A stretch of DNA of 64,000 nt from NCBI GenBank assembly GCA_001913845.2, contig MKGP02000063.1:1-64000 (forward strand), given 5' to 3'. Both the position numbers and the translations under genes were made by a program. The notes under the pieces were generated by a model. It was given only the letters and a program-made list of their open reading frames with translations, did no database searches and had not been told where the DNA came from. Within the stretch, counting starts at the first letter, position 1. The number at the start of each line of letters is the position of its first letter. This document shows, in pieces, positions 44,164 to 53,564 of the stretch. Source of the stretch: Limnothrix sp. CACIAM 69d (GTDB taxonomy: Bacteria; Cyanobacteriota; Cyanobacteriia; CACIAM-69d).

Positions 44164-44183
44164 CAAGGGGCTTAAGCCCCTTG
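44164..44183. repeat. dispersed palindrome copy, perfect
   Basis: CAAGGGGCTTAAGCCCCTTG, 28 bases after the clpP3 stop codon. It could act as the clpR-clpP3 terminator. Confidence 0.65.
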
Positions 44184-44350
44184 CCCGATCGCGGCAGGGT
44201 TCACCACGGGGCGATCGATTCGAGAGCGAGTCGATCGCCCCTCATCTTTGACCCGTAATTGGGTTGAATCGTGGCAACGGGGTTCGATCGGTTATTTTTA
44301 AAAGGGTTTGGGGTGCTCGCCAGGATTTTGGGTGAGAACATGAGGTGGCC

Positions 44351-45169
44351 ATGGCCTTGACGGTGCGAGACTGCTATCGACTGCTGGAACTGCCGCCGGG
44401 TGCGCCGGTAACAGATATCAAGCGGGCCTATCGGCGGCTGGCCCGGCGCTACCATCCCGATTCGGGCCATCGATCGGCTTCGGCAGAAACCTTTGCGACC
44501 TTGGCCCAGGCCTACCGGGCCCTGATGGAGCGATCGGGGCGGCCCAGTGCAACGGTTCCTTGGTCTGGGTCGTCGTCGGCTGCGGTTGCCGCGCCGTCCC
44601 CGCCGCCGCCCGCCGCCCGATCGCCCCAGTCACCACCCCCACCGGCCGCATCCCCGCCGCCGCCTCGGGAACCTGCCCCAGCGCCGAACTCAGCGACTAA
44701 CTCAGCGCCTAACTCAGCGCCTAACTCAGCAACCAATCAAGCGCCTGGCCCAGCGTCTAATCCAGCAACTAACCCAGCGGCTCAGTCTAATCGCTACCCA
44801 TCAACCGCACGATCGACCGCGCGATCGACCGTGAAACCTCAGGTGCAGGTGAATCCGTCCCTGTCGCCCTTTGAGCAAGAGTTAAAGGAAAATGCGTTCC
44901 GTCGGCTCCAGGAGCTGTTCCAGGGGGGCCGATTCCCCAGCGCGATCGCCCTGGCAGAGGGGTTGGCCCAACGGCTCGATCGGGATGAAGAGGTGAAACA
45001 GTGGCTGGCAATCGCCTATCACCGTTGGGGCCGGGAACTCATTAACCGAGGCCAGGGCAGCCGTGCCGAAACCTATCTGAAAAAAGCCCTCAACACCGAC
45101 CCCCGCAATCGTCAGTTGTGGCTGTTGGTCGATCACGAGTTGCAACGGCTAAGTTTGCGATCGGGCTGA
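44351..45169 (+). CDS. J-domain protein with a proline-rich linker and helical repeat C-terminus
   Basis: 272 residues from ATG 44351; a GTG six bases upstream is also in frame. Residues about 4-62 form a DnaJ domain with the HPD triplet (RRYHPDSGH), so it should stimulate an Hsp70 ATPase. The linker (about 75-165) is Pro/Ala-rich and then made of repeated NSAPNSA units encoded by 12-base tandem repeats. The C-terminal about 100 residues resemble TPR helices (FPSAIALAEGLAQRL, AETYLKKALNTDPRN). No zinc-finger or client domain of DnaJ proper. Confidence 0.85.
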   Translation: MALTVRDCYRLLELPPGAPVTDIKRAYRRLARRYHPDSGHRSASAETFATLAQAYRALMERSGRPSATVPWSGSSSAAVAAPSPPPPAARSPQSPPPPAASPPPPREPAPAPNSATNSAPNSAPNSATNQAPGPASNPATNPAAQSNRYPSTARSTARSTVKPQVQVNPSLSPFEQELKENAFRRLQELFQGGRFPSAIALAEGLAQRLDRDEEVKQWLAIAYHRWGRELINRGQGSRAETYLKKALNTDPRNRQLWLLVDHELQRLSLRSG

Positions 45170-45261
45170 GGGGACAAGAAATCTTAATCAGGCTTCATCG
45201 TTGGCCGATCGGCCAGCTTTTATCATGGGTCAATCATAAAAGACCTGTTTTTTAGAGCCTT

Positions 45262-46434
45262 ATGATTGCCGCAGTTCCCAACCCCACCGTCTCCGCGCCC
45301 ACCGTTAGCGATCGCCATCGCCTGCAAACCAGCCAACTGAACGTGCCGCCGCGTCTGCTGTTGGGGCCTGGCCCCTCGAATGCTCACCCCCGGGTGCTCC
45401 AGGCGATCGGGATGCGGCAAGTGGGCCACCTCGACCCGCACTTCATTGAGCTGATGAACGAGGTGCAAGAGCTGCTGCGCTACGCCTGGCAAACGGACAA
45501 CGCCCTGACCATTCCGGTCAGTGGCACGGGCAGCGCCGCCATGGAAGCCACCCTCGCCAATTTGGTGGAACCGGGAGACGTGGTGTTGGTGGGGGTGAAT
45601 GGCTACTTTGGCCATCGGATGAGCGACATGGCCAGCCGCTACGGTGCAGAGGTGCGGCAAATTCACCGACCCTGGGGCGAGGCATTCTCGTTGTCGGAGT
45701 TGCGATCGGCCTTGGAAACCCACCGGCCGGCAATCCTCGGCTTAGTCCATGCGGAAACCTCCACCGGGGCCCGGCAACCCCTCGAAGGCGTGAGCGATCT
45801 CTGCCGGGAATTTGACTGCCTGCTGTTGGTGGATACGGTCACCAGCTTGGGCGGTGTGCCACTATTTTTGGATACTTGGGGCGTGGATGCGGCCTACAGT
45901 GGTAGCCAAAAGTGCCTGAGCTGCCCGCCGGGAATTTCGCCCTTCACCCTGGGCGATCGGGCCTTGGCCAAGCTGCGGGCCCGCAAAACCCCCGTGGCTA
46001 ACTGGTATTTGGATATGGCGCTGGTGGGCAAATATTGGGGGAGCGATCGCACCTACCACCACACCGCCCCGATCAACATGAACTACGCCATGCGGGAAGC
46101 CCTGCGCCTGGTGGCCGAAGAGGGCCTCGAAGCTCGCTGGCAACGCCATGCGGCCAATGCGCGGCTGCTGTGGGATGGGCTGGCGGCCATGGGGCTGAAA
46201 TGCCAGGTGACCGAAGAGATTCGCCTGCCGTCGCTCACCACCGTTTGCGTGCCTGAGGGGGTGGATGCCAAGGCCGTGGCCCGTCGCCTGCTGGAGGATT
46301 ACAACATCGAAATTGGCGGTGGTCTGGGCGAGTTAGCCGGCAAGGTTTGGCGAGTGGGGCTGATGGGCTTTAACAGTCGGCCCGAAACGGTGCTGACCCT
46401 GTTGAAGGCCCTGGAGCAGGTGCTGAGTCGCTAG
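45262..46434 (+). CDS. class V aminotransferase, alanine-/serine-glyoxylate type
   Basis: 390 residues from ATG. PLP-dependent fold type I: substrate entry LLLGPGPSNAHPRVLQAIG, VSGTGSAAMEATLANL, LLLVDTVTSLGGVPLFLDTWGVD, and the Schiff-base Lys in YSGSQKCLSCPPG. The family makes glycine from glyoxylate with alanine or serine as donor, which in cyanobacteria serves photorespiratory 2-phosphoglycolate recycling. Amino donor not resolved from the sequence. Also annotated in cyanobacteria as the small subunit of a soluble hydrogenase, an old label. Confidence 0.92.
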   Translation: MIAAVPNPTVSAPTVSDRHRLQTSQLNVPPRLLLGPGPSNAHPRVLQAIGMRQVGHLDPHFIELMNEVQELLRYAWQTDNALTIPVSGTGSAAMEATLANLVEPGDVVLVGVNGYFGHRMSDMASRYGAEVRQIHRPWGEAFSLSELRSALETHRPAILGLVHAETSTGARQPLEGVSDLCREFDCLLLVDTVTSLGGVPLFLDTWGVDAAYSGSQKCLSCPPGISPFTLGDRALAKLRARKTPVANWYLDMALVGKYWGSDRTYHHTAPINMNYAMREALRLVAEEGLEARWQRHAANARLLWDGLAAMGLKCQVTEEIRLPSLTTVCVPEGVDAKAVARRLLEDYNIEIGGGLGELAGKVWRVGLMGFNSRPETVLTLLKALEQVLSR

Positions 46435-46441
46435 CTACGCT

Positions 46442-47851
46442 TCAGCCCCCATGGAAGCGGGCCAACATGAACCGCGCCACGGTGAAATAGGTCAAAACCC
46501 CCAACATGTCCACCGCTGTGGTGATGAAGGGCGCTGACATCAGAGCCGGGTCAAAGCCGACGCTCTGGAACAAAAAGGGCAAGACCGATCCCGCCGTGGC
46601 CGCCAAGGTGGAAATGGCCATCAGGCTCACGCCCACGGAAATGGCGACGGCGGGCGGATATTGAAACAGCAAAGCCCCCACGCAAACCATTGTTCCGAGC
46701 ATCATGCCCAGTAGGGCCCCGGCTACGGCTTCCCGGCGAATCACCCGCAGGGGCCCCGATCGAATCTGGTCAATGTTCAGTCCCCGAATCACCACGGTGG
46801 AAGACTGGGCCCCCACGTTCCCGCCCGTCCCAATCAGCAGCGGGATGAAGGAAGCCAAGGACACCACCTGTTTCAGGATGTCGTCCTGGCCGCGAATGAT
46901 AGCCCCGGTGACCGCATTGGTGACCAACAACACCAGCAGCCACACCACCCGTCGTTGGGCCACGGTCACCAGGTTGGTTTGGAAATAGTCATCATCACCG
47001 GCTTGCACCCCACCCAAGGCATAGATGTCTTTGGTGGCTTCTTCTTCCAAAATGTCGATCACGTCGTCCACGGTGACGATGCCCACCAAACGCTTTTCCC
47101 GATCGACCACGGGCACGGCCAAAAAGTCGTAGCGCTGGATAATGCGGGCCACTTCCTCTTGGTCTTCATCGGTGGTGACGCTGACCACATCCCGGGTCAC
47201 CAGCTCGCTCACCAACTGTTGTGGATGGGAGGTGACGATATCCCGCAGGGAAACAATGCCCGTCAGGCAGCGGGTGTTGTCGGTCACGTAGAGGTAATAG
47301 ATGGTTTCCGTGGTGTCCGCGAGGCGGCGAATCCGAGCCAGGGCATCATCAACGGTCATTTCCTCTTTCAAAGAAATGTATTTGGGGGTCATGATCCGGC
47401 CGGCGGTGCTGGCTTCATAACCCAACAGCAGGGCGGTGGCCTCCCGTTCCGCATGGCTCAGTTGATCCACGATCCGCCGCGCCAGTTTGGCGGGCAATTC
47501 GTCAAAGAGCTTGGCCCGATCGTCCGGCGACATTTTATCGACAATATCCAAGACTTCTTGGCGTTTGAAGTCTTCAATCAACAGTTGTTGAACGTTGGAT
47601 TCTAGGTGTTCATAAACTTCCGCCGCATCGTCCTTGGGCAAGAGCCGAAAGGCTAGGGCCTGCATGGTTTCAGGTAAACCCTCGATCGCCTCGGCAATGT
47701 CAGGGGCTTTGACGGGAACCAACAGTGCCTTGGCACCGGTCAGGTTATTTTGCTCCAAGAGGACTCGCAATTGTTCGCGTACGAGGTCGCGGAGTTCCCG
47801 CCGAGAAATCCCCTGAGCCGAATTCATGTCCAGCTCTTGCTCAGTGGCCAT
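46442..47851 (-). CDS. mgtE: magnesium transporter MgtE
   Basis: 469 residues from ATG. In order: MgtE N-domain of short helical repeats (ALAFRLLPKDDAAEVYEHL), two CBS domains (MTPKYISLKEEMTVDDAL and VSVTTDEDQEEVARII), the plug helix, and five transmembrane helices with the ion-selective motif IGTGGNVGAQSS. It imports Mg2+ and the cytosolic domains close the pore when Mg2+ is high. Full length. The acidic residues at CBS borders that bind Mg2+ are retained. Confidence 0.95.
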   Translation of the reverse strand: MATEQELDMNSAQGISRRELRDLVREQLRVLLEQNNLTGAKALLVPVKAPDIAEAIEGLPETMQALAFRLLPKDDAAEVYEHLESNVQQLLIEDFKRQEVLDIVDKMSPDDRAKLFDELPAKLARRIVDQLSHAEREATALLLGYEASTAGRIMTPKYISLKEEMTVDDALARIRRLADTTETIYYLYVTDNTRCLTGIVSLRDIVTSHPQQLVSELVTRDVVSVTTDEDQEEVARIIQRYDFLAVPVVDREKRLVGIVTVDDVIDILEEEATKDIYALGGVQAGDDDYFQTNLVTVAQRRVVWLLVLLVTNAVTGAIIRGQDDILKQVVSLASFIPLLIGTGGNVGAQSSTVVIRGLNIDQIRSGPLRVIRREAVAGALLGMMLGTMVCVGALLFQYPPAVAISVGVSLMAISTLAATAGSVLPFLFQSVGFDPALMSAPFITTAVDMLGVLTYFTVARFMLARFHGG

Positions 47852-48114
47852 GCTCGATCCTCCTCATCGGTCGTCTTGCTTGGAATAAATTGCGTTACGG
47901 CATGGTGGGGCGATAACGATGATCGACGGCCCGGGCTGGGCCTGCCAAACTAGCCCTTAGTTTAAGGGGTTTGGCAACGGAAGTTGCTGAAAGTCCCGTT
48001 TTGCAGATGATCGGTGAATTGGGGAGTTGCCCCCCGGATCTTGGGTATTGGTCAAGATCACCGCCTGTTGAACGGGCTGGCGGTTGTTGGACTGAGTTTG
48101 GCCTTGAGTTGGCC

Positions 48115-50040
48115 TTAGGTGGGTTGCCAAATTTGGATCGTGTGATCGCCGCTGCCGCTGGCCAAGGTCAACCCATCGGGGGCGATCGCCACCGCATTCA
48201 CCCACCAATCATGGCCCTTCATCACCTGTAATAGTTCCTGGTTGGCCAGGTTCCAGCAATAGACCTTGCGATCTTCTCCACCCGCAATCAGCAGGCCCGT
48301 ATGGGGCGCAACGGCCAGGGCAAAGACTGCTTCGGTGCTGTCGCGGAAAATGTGTTGGGGCTTGTCGTGGCTGGGTTGACCGGCTTGCAGGGGCCAGAGC
48401 TTGATGGTTTTGTCTTCGCCAGCGCTGATCAGCCATTGGCCGTCGGAGGTGACTTGCAGGGCGCAAATCCGACCCAGGTGTTGTTGCAGGCTGTGGAGCC
48501 GATCGCCCGATCGGGCATCCCAAAAGCCAATTAGCCCATCGCTGCATCCGCCAATTAGCACCTGGCCATCGTGGCTCCAGGCCAGGGCCGGAATCGGTCG
48601 GCTGTGGGCGCGCCAACTGTGGAGCAGCTCGCCGCTGCGCCAGTTCCACAGCACCAAGCGCCCATCATCACCACTGCTGGCCAGGGTTTGACCATCGGGT
48701 GAAAGGGCGATCGCGCTGACCCAATCTTGGTGATGCTTGAGGCAATGGTGAGCGGGGCCACCGGTGATGGGCCAAATCCGCACGGTGCGATCGCTGCTGG
48801 CAGAAATGAGACTTTCCCCATCGGGGCTAAAAAGCAAGGCCGTGATCCGCCCATCATGACCATCCCAGGCGGCTTGCAAGCTGCCCGTGGCCCACTGCCA
48901 AAGGCGAATTTGGCGATCGCCCCCGGCGCTGGCCAGCCATTGCCCATTGGGACTAAAGGCCAGGGCACAGATTCGATCGCTGTGGGCCGCGACCGTGACG
49001 GTGGGTCGCCACTTATAGTGCCCGAGATCCCGGGTGACCGGGGGGCTGGGCGCGGCCGCAGGGGGTGCGTCGCCTTCCGTCAGGGCGGTGATCACGGCTT
49101 CGGCGCTGGGGTAACGCTCACTGACACGATCGCTCAGCAGTCGATCGAGCACTTGCCCCAGGCGCGGATCAACCGATCGCCCCTGTTCTTGCAAGCGATC
49201 GCTCCATACCCACCGACCCGCCAGCGGATCAAACAACTCCTCCGGTGCATGGCCCGTGAGCGCAAACAAACTCGTAGCCGCCAAGCTGTAAAGATCACTG
49301 GCTGGGTAGGCATGGCCACTGCGTAGCTGCTCCAAAGGTGCGTAGCCCTCCGTGCCCACCCGGGTTCCCCCCCGGGTCACCGTTTCACCCGTCAGTTGCT
49401 TGGCCACGCCAAAGTCAATTAACACCGGCTTTTCGCCCGACTCCGGCAGCACAATGTTGTCTGGCTTAATGTCCCGGTGAATCACATTGCGGCCATGGAC
49501 AAACTGCAACACCGGCAGCAAATCCAACAGGAGCGATCGCACGGCCGCCTCGCTCCAGGGGCCCACGCGGGCCACCCGCTGGGCCAACGTGTCCCCCGCA
49601 ATGAACTGCTGCACCAGATAAAGCCGGCCCCCTTCCGCAAAATAGGCGTAGAGGGCGGGAATTTGGGGATGTTCGCCCAATTCCGCTAACCGTTGGGCCT
49701 CTTCGGCAAAGAGCTGCTCGTATTTGTCGTAGCTGCTGTCTTGGGCGATCGTGCCGGTGAGAGAGTCAGTGGCCAACAAACCGCGACTGATGGAACCCCC
49801 GGCGATCGAGTGAATTGGGTTGCCACCTTGGGGCGAAAACTGCTTGATGATGCAAGGCTGCTGGAGTCGATCGAGGTCAATAGCCAAATAACTGCGGCCA
49901 AAGCCCCCTTGCCCCACCGACCGCACCGGTTGATAGCGATTGCGCAACTGTGCCACCAAGGCTGCCCCGCAGGATTGGCAAAATTGGGCATCATCCCGAT
50001 TCATCGGTTGATGACAGTGCGGATTTAAGCAGCAAACCAT
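48115..50040 (-). CDS. serine/threonine protein kinase with N-terminal zinc ribbon and WD40 repeats
   Basis: 641 residues from ATG 50040 (MVCCLNPHCHQP); the frame extends seven codons upstream. A small zinc ribbon (CLNPHC..CQSCG) precedes a kinase domain with GQGGFGRSYLAID, Lys66, HRD (188-190) and DFG (209-211), all intact. A proline/alanine linker leads to about seven WD40 repeats (ICALAFSPNGQWLASAGGDRQIRLWQW and so on) forming a propeller. Such kinases are common in multicellular and unicellular cyanobacteria. The target is unknown; the propeller likely docks partners. Confidence 0.93.
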   Translation of the reverse strand: MVCCLNPHCHQPMNRDDAQFCQSCGAALVAQLRNRYQPVRSVGQGGFGRSYLAIDLDRLQQPCIIKQFSPQGGNPIHSIAGGSISRGLLATDSLTGTIAQDSSYDKYEQLFAEEAQRLAELGEHPQIPALYAYFAEGGRLYLVQQFIAGDTLAQRVARVGPWSEAAVRSLLLDLLPVLQFVHGRNVIHRDIKPDNIVLPESGEKPVLIDFGVAKQLTGETVTRGGTRVGTEGYAPLEQLRSGHAYPASDLYSLAATSLFALTGHAPEELFDPLAGRWVWSDRLQEQGRSVDPRLGQVLDRLLSDRVSERYPSAEAVITALTEGDAPPAAAPSPPVTRDLGHYKWRPTVTVAAHSDRICALAFSPNGQWLASAGGDRQIRLWQWATGSLQAAWDGHDGRITALLFSPDGESLISASSDRTVRIWPITGGPAHHCLKHHQDWVSAIALSPDGQTLASSGDDGRLVLWNWRSGELLHSWRAHSRPIPALAWSHDGQVLIGGCSDGLIGFWDARSGDRLHSLQQHLGRICALQVTSDGQWLISAGEDKTIKLWPLQAGQPSHDKPQHIFRDSTEAVFALAVAPHTGLLIAGGEDRKVYCWNLANQELLQVMKGHDWWVNAVAIAPDGLTLASGSGDHTIQIWQPT

Positions 50041-50161
50041 ACCGCACAGGGCAGCAATCACCCTTTGATTGAGTTGCTTCCATGTTAAGCCAAGGATCCA
50101 AGCCTCAACAGCCTGAATGGGGACAATTGGCGCAGTTGCGGCCCAGGGTGACCGCCGCTCC

Positions 50162-51499
50162 CTAGGCCAGAGGCAACCGAATCACCACTTCCAGTCCGCC
50201 ACTGGGGCGATCGAGCAGATCCAACTGCCCCCCATGGCGGGACGTGATGATGTGATGGGTTGCCGTCAGGCCCGTTTCCTTGACCCGGTGGCGATCGAGC
50301 TGGAAATTTTCCAAAATTTGCTGGCGCTGAATCGCCGTCAAGCCGGGGCCATTATCCGCGATCGACACCACCGCCCAGGAGTGAGCCGCCGCATCCTGTT
50401 CCACCCAAGTGTTGATTTCGATGTAGGGCTGTTCCGCCGCGCTCAGGGTCACCGCCTTGAGTTGGGCCCGCGTTCCCCGCTCCAACAGCACATCCACCGC
50501 ATTCACCAGCACCGCCATCAACGCCCGATCAATCTGACTGCCATAGCAACAAACCGGCGGCAACGAACCGTAATTGCGCACAAACTCAATCTGCACCGAC
50601 AACCGACTTTGCAGCAGCAGCACAATGCTATTCAGCCGTTGGTGCAAATCCGTTGGATGCGGATAGACATCATCGAGATGACAAAAATTTTGCAAACTGC
50701 TGACAATCGCCTTCAGCCGTTCGGCCCCATTGCGCAAACTACTGAGCAACAGCGGCAAATCATCCCGCAAAAAGTCAAAATCCACCGACTCTTCCAAGTT
50801 GGTAATCGTCCAGGGGATGGGTTGCTTAGACTGTTCTGCCCAATCTCGATAGGCATCCACCAACTGCACCAACTGTTCCCCGTAAGATCCCAGATGGCTC
50901 AGGTTGCCCCAAATGAACCCCACCGGATCCAGAATTTGGTGTGCTACCCCATCCACCAACCGCCCCAGGCTGGCTAACTTGTCGTTTTGAATCGCCTGGA
51001 GCTGCATTCGCTCATAGCGAGCTTGGGTTTCAATGCCGCGAATTTGCCAATCCGCCACAATCAAAGCGCGTGTGTCCAGCAGCCGAGGGCCTTCGGCACA
51101 TTGCACCACGATCGGATCCGTCAACAGCCCGATCGTGCGGCTCACGGCCCGTTTCATGGCCTGGACGATCGGTAACTCCACCGGCAAAGTTAGGCAATCT
51201 CGCTCCAAATAGCCCCACAGGGCTTGCAGCGGCTGCTCCAAAATGGTTGCCCCCGAAGGCCGAATGGCAAATTCCAATAATTGCTGGCGGGTAATCACCC
51301 CCTCTAGCCGGCCGCGATCCATGACGATCGCCCCGGGAACCCGGGGATAACGGGCCAGCCAGCTCGCCAGCGCAAACCCCGAAACCGCCACATCCACCAG
51401 GCAGTCATAGCTTGGTAAATCCGCCAGGGTTGCCTCCAGCCCCAAGGACGAACTGGCCGGCTCATGCAACACCGGGGGGCATAGGCTCTTGTCACTCAT
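50162..51499 (-). CDS. sensor histidine kinase with CBS-like N-terminus
   Basis: 445 residues from ATG 51499. The N-terminal about 150 residues look like a CBS pair (AIVMDRGRLEGVITRQQLLEFA). The HisKA motif LASLGRLVDGVAHQILDPVGFIWGNL keeps the phospho-accepting His but has Gln where the usual Glu stands. The HATPase domain has NAVDVLLE and DNGPGL, but the G2 loop reads KETGLTATHHI instead of a canonical GTGLGL. No transmembrane helix, so it is cytosolic. No response regulator is next to it (orphan kinase). Confidence 0.85.
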   Translation of the reverse strand: MSDKSLCPPVLHEPASSSLGLEATLADLPSYDCLVDVAVSGFALASWLARYPRVPGAIVMDRGRLEGVITRQQLLEFAIRPSGATILEQPLQALWGYLERDCLTLPVELPIVQAMKRAVSRTIGLLTDPIVVQCAEGPRLLDTRALIVADWQIRGIETQARYERMQLQAIQNDKLASLGRLVDGVAHQILDPVGFIWGNLSHLGSYGEQLVQLVDAYRDWAEQSKQPIPWTITNLEESVDFDFLRDDLPLLLSSLRNGAERLKAIVSSLQNFCHLDDVYPHPTDLHQRLNSIVLLLQSRLSVQIEFVRNYGSLPPVCCYGSQIDRALMAVLVNAVDVLLERGTRAQLKAVTLSAAEQPYIEINTWVEQDAAAHSWAVVSIADNGPGLTAIQRQQILENFQLDRHRVKETGLTATHHIITSRHGGQLDLLDRPSGGLEVVIRLPLA

Positions 51500-51752
51500 C
51501 AGCAAAAACGGGTCTCAAGCTCCGTCCTGTGGGGCCGGCTGTTGTGGGGCCTGCGTTAATGGTTGTTCGGGCTAAGCCAGGATTCCCGTTGATGGTTGAT
51601 GAACCCCACTGGGGGCGTTTCAACCGGGAATACCAGGTTTCAGCTTATCCCGAACTTTAGTTTCCAAACAGTCCCAGGCCAGTACAGTCCTCGTCTGGTG
51701 CTGTCCCAGTCAAGTCAAGTCCCAGCCCAGCACAACTCCAGCCCGGCCGAGC

Positions 51753-52145
51753 CTAAACGACCGTCAACTTAGCATTGGGGTGGCAACCACAGGGATCGTC
51801 GCTATCGACCCATTTCAAACCCAACTGCGCCATCGCCTGCATCACCGGTTCCACCTCCTGACCCTTGGCCGTCAACGCATATTCCACGTGGGGCGGCACC
51901 TCGGGATAAACCCGCCGCACAATTAAGCCGTGGCGCTCCAGACCCCGCAGCCGTTGAGTGAGGGTTTTGCTGCTAATGCCGGGTAACAGCATCATCAGCT
52001 CACTGGGCCGCCGTGGTTGATCGCGCAGCAGCCGCAAAATCAAGATCGACCATTTATGACCGATCGCCTCCAAAACGACCTGGATTGGGCAAGCACTATC
52101 GGTGCAGGTTTGCTCAGCCGTCATCAACCCCTGTTGTTTACCCAT
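51753..52145 (-). CDS. HxlR-family transcription regulator, cysteine-rich
   Basis: 130 residues from ATG. HxlR winged helix: IQVVLEAIGHKWSILILRLL, the recognition helix GISSKTLTQRLRGLERHGLI, and the wing VPPHVEYALTAKG. It has four cysteines: Cys13 and Cys19 in the N-terminal arm (QTCTDSACPI) and CGC at the C-terminus. Family members that sense thiol-reactive compounds use the N-terminal Cys. No obvious target gene is divergent from it. It differs from the HxlR protein at 15934. Confidence 0.9.
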   Translation of the reverse strand: MGKQQGLMTAEQTCTDSACPIQVVLEAIGHKWSILILRLLRDQPRRPSELMMLLPGISSKTLTQRLRGLERHGLIVRRVYPEVPPHVEYALTAKGQEVEPVMQAMAQLGLKWVDSDDPCGCHPNAKLTVV

Positions 52146-53564
52146 GGTTGTGCCTCCTAAAACACACTGGGAATGATTGATTTCCCCCTCCCAGTTCCAC
52201 CCTTATGTGGATCCTCAAACATGAGGAATTGAGAAATGAATGAGAGTTTTGAGATCGCCGGTCTAGACGTTGACTGGGTGCTGTGACTGCCCACCAATGG
52301 GCAGTGCCAGATGCGCAGGGCGATCGCCCCTTGGGCCGGTTCCAAGCCAGCCCTATAACTGGTCATTTTCACCGGTTGCAGCTCGCGAGCCTGAGCCAGC
52401 GGGGCAACGGGTGAGTCAGCGGCGTACTAGCCGTAAAACCGCCCGTGACCTGGCCGTAGACACATCATCGTTAACGCACGATCGTTCAAGGCACGATAGC
52501 CCATGCTGAATCCATCGTCGGCAGTGGTTGCTATTATCACCATGACGATTGGATAAGATAACCATCTACTCATCATACGCACTGGATTACGTCATCCCCA
52601 GCCAAAAATTGCGATAACACAGCTCCTGTGCATGGTTTTGGGAATTGGGGGCTGATGGTGTCCACAGTGAAGGCTGACCAGAAGCAGCAACCCAAGAACT
52701 GACTGATTTGATTTTAATCACCGCCGAGTTAAGGGATTTTAGCGGTTAAAAATTGCTAGAAATCCAATCAGCAGGCAGAGAAACTTAAAGTCTCTGAACT
52801 AAAAGTCAGGAAACTTCAAACTTTCTCAGGGAGTTCTCAAGGACTCAAAGACGTTTCGGATATTTTTATTTTCCTTTAGATTGCCCTCAATCGTCAAATC
52901 AGATTGAATTCTTTACTTTCGGATTCCAAGAATCAACTTGGAAATGACCTTGCCTAAATCATGTCCTTTGAGGAACGATTGAAGTATCTCCTTCCATAAA
53001 GGTCAAATTCAGCAAATTCCAAAATAGTCGGCAAATGATCGGACTATTTTGTCAATGGGTTCACAAACTCTCTTAACACGATCATCCGATCGAGTCATTC
53101 GGTGAGTCCCTGTGGCGGCTCCTCAGATTTCGATCAATTCCTTCATCTCATTCAAGATTGCGAACTGTTAAGGTCTGAGATCACCATTATTGTTGCATGG
53201 GCTTGACCAATATTGACTGCAAAAGATTGGTTTCAACGGAGTGCCATCGTTTTGCATCATTTGACCGTTAATGTCGGGCTTTGATCGTTAACTTGCCTTA
53301 AATCGTGAATTTCAATAAGCGGTGATGCGGATTTCTTGCGGTAATGCTGCTGAAGAATGAGTGTCATTGGGCCGGCTCTGCGAACGGTCAGAGGGTAAAT
53401 TAACTGACTTTTAGCAAGAGTTAGATGGCAACCATTGCTTCTGATCGTTATTGGCTAAACGGGAGATCAACAGAGGGATTCCTGACAATAATTGCCGATT
53501 ACAAGTTACCGATTACAGATGCCGTTCTTGAAGGTTGTTCAAGGTTATTCTGAGGTCTTCGGTT
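52146..53564. other. largest non-coding stretch, upstream of ppsA
   Basis: About 1.4 kb with no frame that I can support. The part after about 52540 is markedly AT-rich and lacks the CGATCG words of the coding DNA. Several short repeats of AAACTT and TCTCAGG type and imperfect palindromes lie at 52785-52860, followed by a run of T. A long ppsA leader, a small RNA or a remnant of a lost gene are all possible. Confidence 0.5.

Noticed and set aside
52157-52372. Minus-strand frame of 71 codons upstream of the HxlR gene
   Set aside because: No ribosome site, family match or sensible composition.
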